Source: Panopea generosa (Eukaryota > Mollusca > Bivalvia > Adapedonta > Hiatellidae). Taken from it: a stretch of DNA of 64,000 nt. A program made the position numbers and the translations under genes. Of this stretch, positions 62,260-64,000 are shown piece after piece. The DNA is taken from the NCBI GenBank assembly GCA_029582155.1, contig CM055898.1:31078020-31142019 (forward strand), given 5' to 3'. The notes beneath the pieces are model-generated. The model saw nothing but the letters and a program-made list of their open reading frames with translations, was not told the DNA's origin and made no database searches. The first letter of the stretch is position 1. The number at the start of each line of letters is the position of its first letter.

Positions 62260-62510
62260 TGTATACAAAAGTCACATGTTTGTACATTGAATATTTCACA
62301 TTGACAGCAAACTGATTATTTCTGTGTACAAAAATTACATGTTTGAAGATTGGCTATTTAACAATGTCAACATGTGTACGAAAATTACTAGTTTGTAGAT
62401 TGAATATTTCACAATGTCAGAAGTGATTTTTTTTGTGTACAAAAATTACAAGTTTGAAGATTGAATATTTCAAACTGACAACAAACTGATTATTGTCTGT
62501 ACCGCGTTCT
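62260..62510. repeat. Irregular 60-75 bp tandem repeat
   Basis: GTACAAAAATTACATGTTTG, GAAGATTGAATATTTCA and AACAAACTGATTATT recur about four times. Confidence 0.7.
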
Positions 62511-62587
62511 GACCTACCATTTCATATTATATTGAAATCAACCTATATTGCCCAATAGGTACATTTATTTGTACAGCGATTTAGCAT

Positions 62588-62995
62588 GTTTGTAACATGG
62601 CCTGATCAACTGTTACATTATGTCCAGAAGTGTTTGTGATTTCGCCAATATACCGATTACTTTAATACTTGTAACGTAAAAAGACTGTACGAGTTTGTAA
62701 CATGTCCTGGTAAACTGTTTCTTTATGTCTTCTTGTGATGCTATAACCTCGAGAAGTGTTTGTGATTTCACCAATATATCGATTACTTTTATACTTGTGA
62801 AAAGACTGTACGAGTTTGTAACATGTCCTGGTCAACTGTTTCTTTACGTCTTCTTGTGATGCTATAACCTCAAGAAGTGTTTGTGATTTCATCAATACAC
62901 TGATAACTTCAATACTTGTAAAAAGGCTGTACAAGTTTGTATAATGGTCTGATCCACTGTTTCATTATGTTTACTTGTGACGCTAAAACCTCTCG
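62588..62995. repeat. About 121-bp tandem repeat, three units
   Basis: AAGTGTTTGTGATTT anchors at 62628, 62754 and 62875; each unit also has GACTGTACGAGTTTGTAACA and CTTCTTGTGATGCTATAACC or variants. Minus-strand open frames across it have internally repeated residues because of the tandem structure. Confidence 0.88.
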
Positions 62996-63302
62996 GAGTA
63001 AATAAAAGAGTCAACTGGATGCTTCCAATCCTTAAAAAAACTTCTGAATGACCTAAGTGATAAAGAATCACACTAATGTCATGTGTCTCATTATACGTTT
63101 TTGCGATTCTAATGTATTCTGTCACACTGGTCGAACACTTCCCTGCGTGCGATACACAGTAATATAATAGCTGTCTACAAGAACAAACAGTACATAATCC
63201 ATAGCACTACATTTAACCATGATCAACTGTGCTTACATCGAGCATAAAACTAGCTTAGCACACAATGCTCTGATTCACTCATATTCGCGTTTTTGTGATA
63301 AA

Positions 63303-63308
63303 TTTATT
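63303..63308 (-). terminator. Candidate poly(A) signal for the right-edge gene
   Basis: AATAAA on the minus strand, the first such hexamer downstream of the candidate stop codon at 63555. Supports but does not prove the exon call. Confidence 0.35.
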
Positions 63309-63554
63309 TGCACTTTCTTTTCATTATACTGCCTATGCAACAATAAGGGGTCTTCATTATTAAAATCGTACCATATAATACAATGGTGCTGAAAAAGTCT
63401 GCTATGAGCTAGGTGTTGCATAGCCAATACCACAGGGGCTATCAGATATTCGTAACTTAACTACTCGAAATCTGATCACCCACAGTGAATTTAAAGTCCT
63501 ACATAAATTTACATGGTTGCAGCGTCTTGTACGTTTTGTCACAGTTCGCTGTGA

Positions 63555-63691
63555 TCAAGTTTTCCTCTCTGGACATTTGGTTTGTACCATGGCTGGTTTC
63601 TCACCCCCGCGATACCCCTCCGGATCTTCGCAGACATGCACAACGATACCTGGCTGGTCTTTGGAAGGAGGATGTAATTCATGTGCCTCTC
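63555..63691 (-). CDS. Candidate terminal exon of an unidentified minus-strand gene
   Basis: A TTTCAG acceptor precedes 63691. Reading with two bases of a split codon gives 45 codons and stop TGA at 63557-63555, through EAHELHPPSKDQPGIVV, HVCEDPEGYRGGEKPAM and ending CPERKT. The stretch is clearly richer in G+C than its surroundings, as an exon would be. An AATAAA lies about 250 bp downstream on the same strand. I do not recognise the protein. The upstream exons would lie beyond 64000. The opposite strand also has an open frame here (63517-63891), but it lacks a recognisable domain and runs past the GC-rich part into AT-rich DNA. Confidence 0.45.
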
Positions 63692-64000
63692 CTGAAATGT
63701 ACGATGACTTTTTTAATACTGTATATATTTACATTTTTACTGCAAGTGGTCTAAAAGATCAACTGCATTTTCATTATCGAATGAAAAACAAATGCAGCTG
63801 GGTGGAGCTAAAAAGGACCAGTTTATATTTCACTGACTGCATGATCTTTATTTCTTGTGCTACGTCACACTGTCATAAAAGTTTCATGTGACGTTTGGCG
63901 CGAGTTGCCATAAAAATGTGTGTACTCATTCAGTATATTGACAATGTCGTTGTTACAACAAGAGTTGTCAGAAGACAACAAAGCTTGATGGGATAAAACC

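Noticed and set aside
63517-63891. 124-codon plus-strand open frame starting near a good Kozak ATG (MAGFSPPRYPSG...)
   Set aside because: No recognisable domain, and it runs from the GC-rich part into AT-rich intron-like DNA. The minus-strand exon reading has an acceptor, a stop and a poly(A) signal.

Overview
This is a eukaryotic nuclear window: AT-rich, intron-rich and full of dispersed repeats. The protein family members, the short exons in long introns, and the many tRNA-derived SINEs and MITE-like elements suggest a mollusc, most likely a bivalve. That assignment is an inference from sequence character; no species can be named. There are no bacterial operons, no CRISPR array, and no rRNA or true tRNA gene.

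Two complete protein-coding genes can be read exon by exon. RAB21 (minus strand, 6 coding exons, 24227 down to 6576, 212 aa) encodes a Rab-family small GTPase with all its nucleotide-binding motifs and a C-terminal double-cysteine prenylation signal. TBC1D15 (plus strand, 15 coding exons, 24593 to 43254, 686 aa) encodes a TBC-domain Rab GTPase-activating protein with both catalytic fingers. The genes are divergent, with 365 bp between start codons. That gap contains a perfect palindromic CRE (TGACGTCA) and an ETS-type site, so it probably works as a bidirectional promoter. A Rab and a RabGAP of membrane traffic therefore share a control region. As I recall, the same two genes are neighbours in human 12q21, so the linkage may be ancient. 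At the right edge a candidate terminal exon (63555-63691, minus) belongs to an unidentified gene that continues outside the window.

Layout. 1-5100: downstream of RAB21, with SINE fragments. 5100-6575: probable RAB21 3' UTR. 6576-24227: RAB21, whose introns hold SINEs, a 70-bp tandem array grown inside one SINE (13351-14360), a piggyBac-like MITE, a hAT-like element, and a 738-bp element with 9-bp flanking repeats. 24228-24592: shared promoter. 24593-43352: TBC1D15, whose introns hold a TTCA microsatellite, a LINE 3' fragment, long-TIR elements and a cluster of three SINE families. 43353-63300: gene-poor DNA with a 95-bp satellite (trimeric higher-order pattern), a 156-bp satellite (dimeric pattern), a foldback element, a 34-base C run, a 40-bp minisatellite and a perfect 23-bp-arm hairpin. 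63300-64000: candidate terminal exon and its 3' end.

The strongest unusual material lies in the repeats: a satellite born inside a SINE, two satellites with higher-order structure, and at least nine apparently non-autonomous terminal-inverted-repeat elements or families.
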